Source: Saturnia japonica
Lineage: Eukaryota; Arthropoda; Insecta; Lepidoptera; Saturniidae
Direction of reading: 5' to 3'
NCBI GenBank assembly: GCA_033032175.1
Contig: CM065324.1
Span: 2,914,001 to 2,978,000, forward strand
DNA length: 64,000 bases
Shown: in pieces, positions 10,501 through 25,500 of the stretch
How positions within the stretch are numbered: position 1 is the first letter of the stretch
How the letters are laid out: each line of letters starts with the position of its first letter
Made by a program: the position numbers and the translations under genes
The notes under the pieces: generated by a model
Told to the model about the DNA's origin: nothing
The model's input: the letters and a program-made list of their open reading frames with translations, nothing else
Database searches by the model: none

Positions 10501-13500
10501 GCAAAACCTTGAATTAAAACTGGATTTTAAATGCAGCTGCCGCAATACACCTTTATGTGTTTGCCGGTAAATTAAAGTTTGGGGGTGGTAACCACTGAGC
10601 GCTAAAATTTTTTTACAAAACCAAATTGCATCTTTACAGTCGGTGATATTTTCCTTGAAAATGAAGTAAATCACAGATTTCTGTGAAGTTAATGCAATTA
10701 CTGTTTGTTGATGGGTGAACACTTTTATTGATAAAATACGTGTCTAGGCAGAATAGCTTTTAGGCATATTAGACTAAAATAAAAGCGTGGGGCCCATTAA
10801 CTATTTCTGTATTACTTTCTACTATACTAAGTGTGGATTGCATCGACTTATTATAATCGTCATCATCATCATCCTAGCTGTTTATCCCGGTCGCATCCGA
10901 AACCTCATAGCTCCGAAGTCCAGGGTCCGCTGAATCGACTTACTATAATCGTAACTGGAGGTTTTGACCATCAATAACCAGCCGTGGCGGCTTCACCAGC
11001 GAACGCCGAGCTCATGATCTACCAAAGTATAAGATATGCTCTGCCATAGGTATGATTTCAGAGGGGCCCCACGTTTTTATTTTAGTCTAATATGCCTAAA
11101 AGCTATTCTGCCTAGTACTAAAATATTTCTAAACTAGAAGGTCAAAATACCTACTTGTTATAGTGTGGGCTGCTTAGTTTACCTACCAAGCAAACCCTGG
11201 TGTTAGTGTTCTTTCATGAACTGCCTTTCGGCCGCTGACATGGTTCATGTTATGACAACCACTACCATCAGAGATATTAATGACCTAGATCACTCTACGT
11301 AGGTTGATAGGTAAGTAACTATTTATTTATTTTTTAGTTTTCAGTGCACATAAAATAAAACCGTTTAACTTAAAAGTTTTTTTACCGATTTTTGAAGTGA
11401 AACTTCTTTATCGACGTATGGGAGAAATTTTGTAGCAATCGTCACGTATTTCGGTTACGCGCCATGTTGCTTTTTTTAATCAAAGTTTAGTATAGTGACG
11501 TAAAGAATATAATGTAATATATTATAATAATAACAACAATATATTAGTTTTGAAGTTTGGTTTGAAATAAGAATAACAATATATTAATTTGAAAGTGATA
11601 AAATAAAAAAACTTATTCAAATTTAAGTGAATTTACAAGAAAAGTGAGAGTGATTATATATATTTCGTTTTATAAATTCAACACGTATGAGCATGATTTT
11701 AATATTTATTTGAGGTTAACCTCACTTTTTGATTGTAAGTATCAGTGAATGTATATAAATCTGTTAAAATTAGCAAGTTAATAAATATGACTGTAAATCT
11801 AGTGAACATTATTAATTCTAAAAACAATAAAAAATATAAATTAAATAATAATTTAAAAATAAACAAAACACGATTAGAAAATAAAAATATGTATACGTAC
11901 ATCTTTTTTAATTATTCGTTTTTAATGATTTATTTATTCATTTTTTATTTTATATAATCGTTGCATTTCTACAAGATTAACTGTCATCATGTAATTGTAT
12001 TACTTTGAAAAGATAATTCCAATTATTTATTCATAACTTGTAAATATAATACAATAAATAAATAGCAATGATATTATAATAAGAACAATCATAAAATAAA
12101 TTACTCATTAATTGTATGCATGTCTATAATAATAAAATAGCTTTAATTTAATACGGAAAAAATTGTTTTTCTTAAGGCTTAAGCCTTATCTACCCCATTT
12201 TCGTGAAGTTGCAAATAGTAGAAAAATGATATGTCGTAAAGAAGTTTCACTTCTTACCTGTGTACTCTGGTACACACACACATTTTTTTTTTATTTTCTT
12301 GTTTTTAGTATTTAATGAAATTGTCTACCGAATATTCCTCATTCTATTTAATTCATTCAGTGCATCATTATTACATGGTTTCTTACCTGATAATTTAGTA
12401 TTATTAAAAATTAGTGAAATTAAATTAAAATTAATTAAGACGCTATTATCTCTCTTCGTCTGTCACGTTGTGATGCTATAATTACCTTTTTTTTTATCTG
12501 CCCCTCTAACGTCACACAATCTTGGACGCAACTGTTCTCGACACTACTAATCATGCCCCCACCTAATACGCCATTTTGTAACAGCGTCCATCTTGAGTTT
12601 GAAATTTTGTCATAATGACAGTATTCTGCTAGTGTAGTCCTATTATTTAATACCCATATTGTGGTGGTTGTGGAAAAATATGTACCTAGTCCGCCATATT
12701 TGAACGGCGTCCATCTTGAATTTTAAATTTTGACATAATCATCGTGTTTTACTAGTGTATCCCTTTTATTTGATATCCATATTGAGGGGGTTATGGAAAA
12801 TATGTAATCCGCCATTTTGTATCGGCGGCCATCTTATATTTATAATGTTATTGATTTTATTATATTGTATTGTCATCTAAATTAAATATGCGTACCAAAT
12901 TTCAGATCAATCTGACAACGGGAAGGTGCTTAAATTTCAATTTCTAATTTTGACCCAAATAAACAAATAAATTCCGTACGGGTCAAGCTAAATAAAACCG
13001 TTTAAAAAGGAACCGGTTTGGGGCTAGGAAAATCCTTTCATACATTATATCACTTGTGGAATCTAATTAACATAACTACAAGTGAATTAGCATTCAGAAC
13101 TAACAAACTAGATTCTGAGTTGTTCCCACGTAATTATCATTTAAAAAAAAATGATTTATGATGTAAGACAATGCAAATTGTTTATAAAATAGTTAGGTAT
13201 TTGTTACACATTGGTTTTTTATTGGAGTTTCTGATTTTCATAAATAGGCCGCGGTACGTAAATTAGATGTAGAACAAAATCGAGTGTTAACAAAAAATGA
13301 AGTCGTTATGTTGGCCTTTCTAAATTTTAAGTTTTTGCATTATCTCACCGGTAGAACACTCGTATAGTAGAAAAGTTCTTGAAAATAGTCATGGCTGTGT
13401 GGGATCCCTAAGACACTTAACATCAAATATGGCCTCTTGTAACAATGTATGCCTAATTAGATATTGTGTTCTTGTGAAGAGTTTCACTGAAACAACAATA

Positions 13501-16500
13501 ATATCCCACTTCTGACAGTTTAAAATATCGCAATAATCATATCATCTGCGACGCTTATATCATAAACGTTATTGCGCTTGCTAAATACGTTATGTAAAAA
13601 TCTTACTTAAAAAAAAAGCAAACGAAAATTGATAGCAGATTGACTTAAATCGTAAATAATTTATTCGAATTTTCTTAACTACTTCCGACTGTAGGAAGAC
13701 GAAAACTGCTGTTAATCTGTTGCAGGTGGAAGTAGCTAAGAGATTTGGGATAAATCTATACAATTTATAAAATTGAAGTGTCTGTAATGTCAAAATAACA
13801 GATTTTTACTAAATGCATATGAAAGTATATACGATACCTATAACAAAAAGCCCATTTTTAATTTTTTTATCTGTCTGTCTTTTTGTTCTGGGTAATATCC
13901 GAAACGGTTGGACCGATTATGACGGGACTTTCACTGGTAGATAGCTGAATTTATAGGGAGTAACTTAGGCTACTTTAATTTTAGAAAAATAATTAGGGTT
14001 CCGCACAAAGAAAATATATCTGGTCATGGTGAATCAATTCGAGTGCTTGAATGGTTTATTCTGAGTAAACCATAAGAGATATAGCAAATTAATATAGTAC
14101 ATAATTATAGGTATTAAAAAGATCTGTCCGGGAGAGTATATATCTATCTTCTAAGGAACACCCACAATAAGCATTTTTGTCTTTAAAATAGCCGGGAGCC
14201 GGGGAGTAAGATTCGCGCGGGCATTCTGCAGTCCACGTGAGCGAAGCCACAGCCACAGCTAGTCGTTTATAAAATTAAAGTGTTGCTTTATAGCGACAAT
14301 AAAGTAAAAAAGTAATTATGAAGTTAAGTCATCATGTTATTAAATTATAGTTTTAATCGTAGATTAATGATTGGTCTCCGCGTCGCGTTGCTTCAACGCA
14401 CCAGCTGCATGTAATACATAATATGGTTTTAATTTTTAAATGCTTTTTACAACTGTTTATTCTCCTGAAAATTGCGATTTTTGCGTATTGGATTTTGCAG
14501 GCGCAACCACGAAGTCTAGTTTACTATTTATATCCTGGAATACTCTTATGGTGACTGACGAATAACAAAAAATATTTTCCAAAGTGACTCATCCTATTAC
14601 GATGTCTAGATTGATCGTAGTTTGAATATAATTGGGCCAATTGTAGTCAAGACGGGCTATGACTAAGACTGTCACCAGTGATTCCGTTAAATGCCTCGAT
14701 GTATTTTATTTACCCCCTGAAGATGAGTAGCGTTTCTATTTTATAGATTTTGGTTGATTACTAATGTCTAGATAGGTAGATAAATATGCTGTTATCAAAG
14801 GAATGATTAATCCGTTATTATGTCAGTAGGAAGGATTCATTGTTGTTCAAGGTTATTGATATCGTAAATGTTTGTTGTACTTAGCTACAATCTGATATTT
14901 GAGCGGCCAGTATAAATAGTTAGGATAATTTTTCATTTTTATGATTAATTTCTTAGTATTTCATGGAACGAGAATCCCGAGTAATGCTTGGGCACTTGCG
15001 ACCAAAGTGTTTAAGGAGTGCTCTTTGAGTTTCCAAATTTTGTTAAATCCTACTAAGGCCACTTTGAATACTTGTTTTTAAAAAGGAGCTTATAGTGGCA
15101 ATTAAGAGATCGAGATCTTTCTGTAAATTATAAGAATTTTGCTGGTATTCCCTTCGCCTCCACGGCAATAGTTGTATCAGACGGAATCGACGATCGAGTC
15201 ATTACATAATTTCATTGAAATTTTTGTAACACCCACACTTCTTCATCGCTGTATACTAGCAAGTTACTAAAATAAAAATAAGACCTATTGGAATCTTGAT
15301 CATAAGGGTGATTTTCCTATGACATGCAGTGCTGATCTGCCTAATGTGTGCTAAATTTAACGTTATCAGATTAACGCGTTTGTTGAAGGCTCAACTCATC
15401 TAATAAATACGGGTAAATATTGCTGTATCACCGCACTATAGGTAGATCTGTAGTGTAAATTCTTGCAGCTTCTGTGTGTTCTGTATTGCATTTTTTTTTA
15501 AATAATAGCCTGGTAAAATGGCTTTACTGTATCTGATAGTAAGCATAGTAAAACCCTAAAACAATGGCGTCCACCGAGATTGATAATCTATAAACGGTAA
15601 CTGCTACCATTCCCCCTGCAAACCTCGCGGTCTCCGGATATACACTGGCTGATCCCGAAACCGGATAAACCAAATCAGAATCACTGACCGATTTATCACT
15701 ATGTATGGTAGTTGCGATCCCTACCACACGTGATACATCGACATGGGTTTGAATGCCATCAATGGAGCCTGAGCTTTCGGTGAAGGAAAACGTCGTGATG
15801 AAACCATAGCATGGTGGTAGGGCTTATTCTAATGCCCGCCTGGCTAGCTACCTCACTCAAGTTTAAAATCTGACGCCAAGCACCAGACTTAAGAGACAAT
15901 CATGTTGAGCCACTTCGTCATTTAAGATCGGGTGAGATTGTGGTTAAAACGCTAAAATCATTATAGATTAAAAAACCGCTTAACTTGTGACACCAGTAGG
16001 TACTGTCGAAGGATGTTAGTCTCTGTAAGTTTTATGTAAAAATAAAGATTAATTAGATAGGTACTTACGGTGGCCCGTCGCGCGTTTATTACGCATTCAT
16101 TATTTTCGTCTCGTAATTTCGTTTTAATCATATTATTGACAATTCATATAGATTCAAGAATGATAAAGTATGTACACTTTCCATGTACAAAATCTCGTCA
16201 AAATCGGCTTAAAATTTGCAATAAAAAAAACCAAAAAGCTTTATTTTGTAACATTATTTTCGTGTACGATTTCTAAAAGTATTATTGTCTTTTGTTAGCC
16301 TATCAAATGAGGAATGGCATAAAGTTCCTGTGTACGAAAATTCTTTATAATTGGTCAAGCCGTTTTTGAGTGAAATTCGGACAAACAAAAAAAGACAAAA
16401 CAATTTCGTGGCATTCGTGATCTGTGTAGTTTATTATATTATAGGGTCTATCGGGAAATTCGAAAAAAAAACCCTTTACAGAATTAATTAAGAATTGTAG

Positions 16501-19500
16501 CAAATTCATAGCCTTAATTTAACTTCACATCAGTAGTTCAACTGATAAGGTTTTGCAATATGTTACAGGGCTTAATTTTTTTTAATTTCAAACTGTTGTT
16601 TCACGTCATGTACTAGTTGCTTTTAAATTCATTTAAATGCAAACATTGGTTTGTTCAAAACATCGTATTGAAACAAAAACAAATCGGTTAAACTCACGTC
16701 TGTAAGAAATGAAGTTATTGTTTATGTGCCAGTAACTATGCGGCTTATTTTGTTATTGTATGTTCGAACAGAGAGCTATCAGACTTGCAGACGTGAATTA
16801 TTAAAATAGATGTAAAGCATATGCACATCATCATCAATATCGATACATAGTATACAAGAAAGTCGCTATCCGCGTCGTCTGTTTCTCCACTTACTTGTTC
16901 CAAACCACGCAAAAAGTTTTTTTTACCGTTTTCACTGTAATTTAAAGAATGTTTTACAGAAGATTTGTATATACAAGTGTCCAGAAAGGGTATCGGGTAT
17001 TTGTAAGTTCAATGAAACAAAAATTATTTGTATGCAATAAAAAAGTTTGAATTGGAGAATTATTTGGAAAAGATGATGTTATCCAAATGATGACCGTTAC
17101 GTTGCTGGCACTCTTATAAACGGAAACGAAGATTGGCGATAACACGTTGACACATAGCTATCGATATTGCTGCCATTTCTGACCTGATGTTTTGCTTTAA
17201 CTGGGTTAGATTCGTCGGATTGTTTTGATAAACCTTACTTTTAAGGTATCCCCATGCAAAATAGTCAAGCGGGCTAAGGTCGGGGCTTCTGGGAGGCCAG
17301 TTGATGTTACCCCTTCGCGAAATGACTTTATTAGGGAATAATTCGTTAACAACTTCCATTGAGTTATTTGAGGTATGGCAAGTGGCCCCATCTTGCTGGA
17401 ACCACGTTCTTGAGTTGAAACCTGCAAACTCCTGCAACTCTGGGACCAAAAAATTTCGCAACATATCGCAATAACGGTTACTATTCACATTAATTGCTCA
17501 GCCTCGTTGATCTTCATGAAAATAAGGACCAATTATGCCTTTAGCAGACATAGCGGCCCAAACAACGACCTTTGGGCTATGCAGGGGTCGTTCATGCTTT
17601 CTTCTCGGATTCTCCACTGCCCAGTACGGACAATTCTGCTTGTTAACATGACCATTCAGGTGAAAATTTGCTTCGTCACTGAACAGTATGTTGTTAAAGT
17701 TGTTAAATCGCTGCAGCATTTCGTTCGCAAAATTCAGTCGATTAGCATAGTCCGTATCCTTCAATTCTTGAACCAATTGAATTTTATAGGCTTTTAGATG
17801 TAAGTCTTTCTTTAAAATCGAATGTAAAGACGATTTTTTGATGTTCAACGCTTGGCTTCGCTTTCGGATGGATAAAGACGGATTTTGACGAACCGACGCC
17901 TCAACTTCTTCAATTGTTTCTTCATCGCGAACTGAACGAGGGCGACCAGAGTTTTGAATTTTAACTGTCGCACCTGTATTCTCGAACATCCTGATTCATT
18001 TCCTAATGCTATCGTCACTTGGCGCGTGGCGTGTACGATATTCCGCACGATAGAGACGTTGAGCAGTCACTATTGAATCACCATTACGATAATACGCTCG
18101 TACGCAAAATGCGCGATGCGTCCCCGAGTACCGTTCCATCGTGACTAAAACTCCACAAAATGGCGGACGCCACGAACCCCTCCCCACACCCTTTAGATGC
18201 CCCGTTTCGAATATGGCGCGAAAACAAATACCCGATACCCTTTCTGGACACCTTGTACAATACATTCCAATTAAATTCTTTTACAGTAGAGAAAATCCAT
18301 TTATTCAAAACATTCGGCGAAACTCGAACCATCGACCATTTTTCTGTACATAGAACAGTGCTTAGAAATCTGGACTTAACACAGCTGGGCCAATTCCACG
18401 AATGTCATAGTTTTGAAAATCCTTGAAATGTATGTATTTGTTTTTTTTTTGTGTCGGTCACTTTTTTCAGTTTAGCTCCAACTCTGCGATAAGTACCTTT
18501 GTTTAAAAAAAAAATTGTTACATGTGTAATAATTACGACATCTATTAAACCAATTTGTTTAAAAATTGTTTATCTACATATTATTTATAGGGCTCGTTAT
18601 GTAACAACTGGACAAGTAATTAAAAACCGCTTTCAAAGAACCGTTTAATGATTTCTTATAATACCTATACTATACGTCAATTTTCCATTTTAATTTAATT
18701 CACAAGGAATATCATACAATCATACTTTTTATCCTACTACAGCAAAGCCAAAAAAGGAAGGGTTATGTTTTAGCAGTCTTTGTATGTTTGTATTTACGTA
18801 TGTTCCACCGTTGCGCCAAAACAAAAATAAGGTGCCAATAATCGATTCCTTAACATGGTCCGAGTGACATAGACTACATTTTAAAAGAACAAAATTAGTA
18901 TGAAGGGTGTTACACCCACTGGAGTAGTGAAATCGTCAGTATTAAACGACTATACCGATATTATTCTTTTCAACTTGAGTAAAAAAATTTTGCTTATAGT
19001 GGCTAATCAACTGGTTGGCTACTCTAAGTCCGGTGAAGCTGTAAAAGCCGTCACAGGCTCCAGGGCCCTAAGGCTAACAGTATAGTCAGTCAGAAAAAAA
19101 GCTGGCTGCCCTCCCCCACAGGAAAAGTCGCTTCCTGCGCCAATGGCTACACCCATAAAAGGGATTATAAAATTATTTATGTTCAGTACCTTATGCTTAA
19201 ATGAATGACGTTACATTTTAATTATGAACTGGTTTAATTATTTATTAACTCATTCGTACAATCGTATACGATATACAAGTTTTTTTTAAAACGTGCTCAG
19301 AACTGTTTTATACTTTTCCCCCACATATGTCTATATTGTACAAGCGCTAATTAATATAGTTAATTATGTTACAAGATCTCATGATGATGGAACTAGACTA
19401 AAGTATAAATATATGTTCCTGAATGTGGTGTGATTTTTAAGCGATGTTAGCTGATTGCCGAATCAATGAACATGGAAATCCTTTAGTATTCACCTAACTA

Positions 19501-22500
19501 AAGCCCTCTAGTTGAGAATTTACCGCACACCAACTCTCAGGTTTTTTTTACAGCTGCACTGGCAAACCAGTTCGCTTTCTTAAACTTAGCAGATTATATT
19601 TCTTTCTCACGCCGTCATTTATCAGAAAATGTGGAGTGTTCATTCCATACAAACGTACACCTCTGTTTAGTCCCTGGATGATGGCATTAGGACAAATATT
19701 TTATACCATACAATATTATATTGGCCACTGTCATGTTTCTATGTTTTATTTTTACTCCTTAAATAAATACATATATGAGTGTTCTAAAATTACAAAAAAA
19801 TCCCAGTTATATCTGCGTTATCAGATGTTTGGCAAACATATTTGAGGGTTATAATATGTAATGGAATAAAGAAATAAAATAGCCAAAGTTTTAATAGTTA
19901 TACTTTAAAATATTGGTTCAGTTTTGGAGGAGGAAACAAGGGAATAAGAAATTATGATTACACATATTTTACATCGGTATAATCCAGTCCTAGCTGCATT
20001 AGTTTCTCTTGCGCTCTTTTCAGTCGTACGGGCACATTGCGATAGCAATAGATTTCTGTTATCATATTCTCCAAATGCTTTATCGATCGCATTTCCTCTT
20101 AAAATCAGGTGATTTTCAATATTGTTGAACTTTTAATATAAAGCTCGATAAAAATAATTAACAGTTACAGTAAGAAGTGATTCTTATAAAATTCTGAATA
20201 ACTTATCGCGTCCGGATTTAGGAGAAAAACAAACAGTTTTTTTGTGATGGACCGCGAGCTGAATACTAAACGTTTTGATTGCGGTGAAAGTTGTGCTTAC
20301 ACTGGCACCGGGAGATGTATGTTGATTTAATTAGCAAATGGTAAGTAGGAAGCACCACTATTATGGTCAGATGATAGAACGTACAGTTACATCTTCATAT
20401 CTTATTGTCTATCTGTACTAATATTTTTTTTTTTTTTTTTATTGGTGGGGTAATAAACCCCCACCCCCCTAAAAGCCTCTAACACAAATCAGAGAACGAT
20501 GGTGCTATAAATAATTTCTTATAACTAGTTACAAAATTCTTACAATAATTCCAACAATACAAGAATGTCAAATACAAATTTAAATAAAGTAAAATTTTGT
20601 ACAACAATAATAACTTAACCCAAATTTGTAAAGTAAAATTTATAAATGGTATAATGTAAATAGTAGTAGTAATAATAATAAGATCTCCATCAACAGACAC
20701 AATTTCTACACATATCACAACACGACATACACAGAATACATGAAAATCAAAAATCGGCAAATTAAACTAAGCAAAGAAGAATAAATCTGGTTTTATTTAT
20801 TTCTCCTGTTGGCGACTTTAACTATCTTTTCAATAAATTCTAAAAAGTGCCCCCTTATCTGGTCTTCCGCCACCAAAGTGTGCAATGTGACCCTATCGAT
20901 CTTATGGCCAAACCTGGACTCGAGGTCGAATCTGGACGAGCTGAATCTTGGACAATCTATAATCAGGTGGTAGATTGTTTCGGCAATATCCGGGTCGCAT
21001 TCACACGCGGGACTGCTCCTGATCTTGAAGCGATACAGGTACGCCGCAAATCCTCCATGGCCTGTGAAAGCTTGGACATGGGCGGGTAACAGATTGGTCT
21101 TCCTCAACACCCGGTGAGCATCTGCCACCTTCGGGAAGAAGACCCGCGTCACCCCACCCGTGTCAGAGGACTTGTAGCGCGCCTGCCACTTAAGGACAGT
21201 CTCCTCTCGTATGACATTCTTTGCGTATGACACCGGATACCGATCATAGTCGGCCACGGTCTTCTTGTGGGCGGCCCTCTTCGCCAACACGTCGGCACGT
21301 TCGTTTCCAACCGTACCAACGTGAGCACGCACCCAGTACAAGTGCACCGCACGCCCCTCCGCTCTAATAGCTCGAATCGCTATCTGCGTTGCAAGAACCA
21401 GACGGTGAGGCGGGACTGGATTGGCCAGCATCTCCAGCGACGACTTAGAGTCACTGAAAGTACTGACCTCCCCGTCACCAGCCTTATGCACCATCTGTAC
21501 CGCCCTATACAACGCATAAAGCTCGGCCTGAAAGACGGAGCAGAAGGGCTCTAGGCGAAACGTGGAGAACCTGGTTTCACGTCCTTCTTTGAACCAAGTC
21601 ACAGCAGCTCCCACTCCACCGTCGATCTTACTGCTGTCGGTGAAGATCCTGGAGCCGCCGGACTCAGGAAGGACTTCCAAGCTCTCGTACGCTTCGCCAA
21701 CACAATGCACTGGGTGCGGATAGTCGGCGAATTTTACCGGGCGCTCCAACACACTGTCGACCACGATCTCGTCCAGCCCCACTCTTTTCTTTGCACAGTA
21801 CAGCGTGTATACCTCTTGGGCGCGGAGGTCAAGCGGAAACAAGTCTGCCAGAACCAATGCTGATGTTAAAGAAACTGTACGATAAGCCCTACAGATCTTA
21901 ATCGCGAAACCCCTCTGCAGGGAGTTTAGTCTATTCCTAATCGAGATCTTCCCTGCAGAGGGGCCCCACACATTAGCGGCATACAGAACTATCGGTTCTA
22001 CTACAGCGCTATAAATCGTCCTGATAATCTCTGAGTTCAGGCCCCAGCTCACCCTCGCTGCACACACCAGCTGTTTATAGATGTCAGCGGCCTTCTTACA
22101 GGCAACAGCGGCGTGTGCCTCGAAAGTGAGCTTATTATCCAAAATCAGACCCAGCAGGCGAAACTTCTTCTCCAAAGGTAACCGGACTCCTCCCATGAAC
22201 AGGACCGGGGCGTTGAATTTAAGCTTCCTTGTAAGCACCATCGCTTTGGTCTTATGCGGGGCAAAGGAGAGCTTATTTTCGACGCCCCAGTCCATCACGG
22301 TCTGCAGGGTCCGGCACGCAAATTCCTGCATGGGCCCGACCTCACTCCCAGAGAAAACCAGGACGACATCGTCTGCAAAGGCCTGACAGTACACCCCCGC
22401 GATCTCAAGCTTCACCAACAGGGAATCGAGTATCAAGTTCCAAAAGGTTGGCCCAGTGATAGATCCCTGGACGCAACCCTTCGAAGACTCCCGACTCATC

Positions 22501-25500
22501 TGACAACCGGCATAACTTAGCTCTATACGTCGACCCTCGAGATACGACAGAACCACGCTGTACAAATTTCTAGGACACCCTTTGGCCACGAGCTGGGACA
22601 TCAGTGCTGGCCACCACGCGTTATCGAACGCGCCCTCTATGTCCAGTGACACCAAGACTACGATCTCCTTCCTCTCTACCTTCGATCGTATGTACGCCAC
22701 CAGATCATAGAGAGCATCTTCCGTGTTACGTTGTGGCATGAACCCATACTAATATTATAAAGCTTTAGAGTTTTTTTCTTTGTTTAAATGGGCTAATCGC
22801 TGAAACTACCAGTTAATTAAACAAAAAACAACACGGGTGAATAAAATACCCATACACTTTAAGTTATTCATAGATCTATGTAACAAGGAGCTTGACGCTG
22901 GTTTCCAATAATTTTATGAAAGACATGTACAACAAGATAAGTAAGTTCTCGTTAAGTTGATTGTTTATTAGAGTTCGAGAGAAATAATTCTTACTCATCC
23001 CATTTAACATTGTAATAAGTACAGTTTGAGAACAGTATTAACGTACCACGGCAAAATAGGTGAAACAGTTCTCTATGTCGTATATTTGTCGTACTGTGAA
23101 ACTGTGGAACTGTCCCGGCCAGTGTGTACCTTCCTTCGTACAACATGAGGTCCTACAAACATAATGTGAAGAGACATTTGAGCAGACCGGCGTGACAGCG
23201 ACGACTGGCGAAAGTGTCAACCGCTTGTACGGTTTAGTGATCGCATCAAAGCCCTAAGCCACGGTGAAGCTGTAAAAGCCGTCTGCGGCTCCAGGATAAC
23301 ATTAGATAATAGTATAGTCAGATAGAAATCGTGTCATAGCGAAAGCCTGTTCATGTAAATATGAAATGTTGACAGTTAATTAAATTAACGATTCGATCAT
23401 GACGTATTGCTTAAATATGTTATATTTATATGATAATTAATGTAATAATGATGTGACACAGTCTACGAACGGATATCCGCTTAAATTTTAGATAGTATTT
23501 GATAATCCCTTCAATTTGGTACTCTATCCATACTTCTATACTAATATTATTAATGCGAAAGTAACTCTGTCTATGTTTTCACGCCTAGACCGCGGAACCA
23601 ACTTTGATGAATTTTGGTATAGAGATAGATTGGACCTTGGGAAAGGACTTAGGGTACTTTTTGTAGCGAAAATAAATCTTTAATGGTAGAGAATAGGGTT
23701 TGAAAGTTTCTAGTAACAAAATATGGGAACACCAAATGCGCATGCGCGATAATGGTGAGATGACATCGGCTGCCATACCAAACAGTCTGTTGATTGTCAA
23801 TCTGGTTTTTTGATATATTGACATTGTTATACTTAATAAGAAATGTATGGTATTTCTAATAATTGCTTATTAAATGATAGTCCAGTATTCTTTTTAAGAT
23901 TGACTGAAGTGTTTTTAAACTGTTTAACTACGTAGTACGGCATAATTACTGTTTTAATGACGTGCGCTATCAATCGTGGCTCGCGGGAATTTATATATTC
24001 TAAGCGATATACCTATTGTAAATTATCTGGATTATACAGTTTTGCTAAAAGTGAATCATTTCATTGTGTTATTCCACATATGGTGAAAATAAAACTTGGG
24101 TGAAAGTTTGTTTGAAGAATCCCGCATGTCTCAAATTAGGGATATTAATATTTATGCGTATGATAAGAAAGAAATAAAAAAATGGGTGCGTGTACTTATG
24201 TACGCGCGTGAGAAGTTATACTTCTTTGGCATCATTAAAAAATAGTTTTTAATTGCATGCAAATAATTAATTACAATAAAATAATAGAAGGATTGGAAAA
24301 GGATAATCAACAAAGTTCATTTTAAATTTGAAAAATTAAATAAATAAATATTTATTTTCTTACATAAAATTTAACATAAATTGTCTTATTATTCGAATTG
24401 TATTTTTAATTAAATGATGTCCACTTCCATAGTATCTTCCGGTAATGTCTGAATCGGAACTTCAGTTATCAGTTTTGTATTAACAGCGTTGAGATATCGT
24501 ACAAATACAGCATCTATGGTAGTGCCATGTCGTGTTGTCGAAATCAGAGGATTATTGTTCATGGCTAAATTCAAGTCATTTTGGAGGAAATCAATAAGTG
24601 GTCTTCTCTTCTACCAAGATATTCTCCTCCAGCTGTTGTATATGGCCATAATATTCTTTTCAGGAAATGAATGATATCGTCCATTTTTTTTTTGATTCGG
24701 AGTAATGTTAATTACCATCAATACAATTTTGTTGCCATCTTCCATTTTGCATTCAGCTGCACAAAACTCACCAACTGATGTCACTGTTGAGCTTGCCAAT
24801 TCCGCCTGTCTTACAGTCATATCAATGTTTGGAGTAATGATATTGGTAGTGTCGTGCATATTCTGATAAATTGCAACTCCTCCAGCTCGAACATTTGATC
24901 ATGAATCATGTAAATTATCACCATCATGATCAGCAATACCAGTACTGGACACCGTTGAGACATCTGAACGATTTGTACTAGCACTGGTGGTAGCTAACTG
25001 AAATGATGGTTCAAAAGTCCTTATTCGTGAATTTGAAGTTGACGGGATAGATGAAATGTCAGTCACGGATGATTCGTTTGCTTGTGAAAGCATTATTTTT
25101 CGCAGCCTATAAGCACGAGTACGTTCTGCTCCTGTTTTTTTATTGGGTTTTCTACGGAAAAGCCTTGTCGAATTTTTTCAGCTTCTTTGGCAGCTATTTT
25201 TCGATTGTAATAGTTTTTACAGTGTTCCTCATTTGTTTTACCCATCTTGAAAACTAGAACAGAAATTGAATAGTACCATTAATAGTCATCAAATTTAAAC
25301 TAAAAGAATCTTAGATTAATCTTAGATATCAATAATTAATATTAAAAATTGAGAATTAATATATTTATATAATAATATATTTAATATATATATTTCAAAT
25401 ATATATATTTAATATAAATTTATATAGTATATAATTAATATATATATATAATTATTAAAAACCAAATTTAGAGAATAATAAATATATAAGACATAATTTG

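Noticed and set aside
11699..11957. Overlapping open frames on both strands in AT-rich DNA
   Set aside because: Composition gives open frames on both strands (Ile/Asn/Lys or Phe/Tyr rich); no motif, no splice context; inside a hairpin-ended element.
20426..22746. Telomere-specific TRAS/SART insertion
   Set aside because: Target is a Helitron end, not (TTAGG)n, and the element has an RNase H domain not expected in those families.
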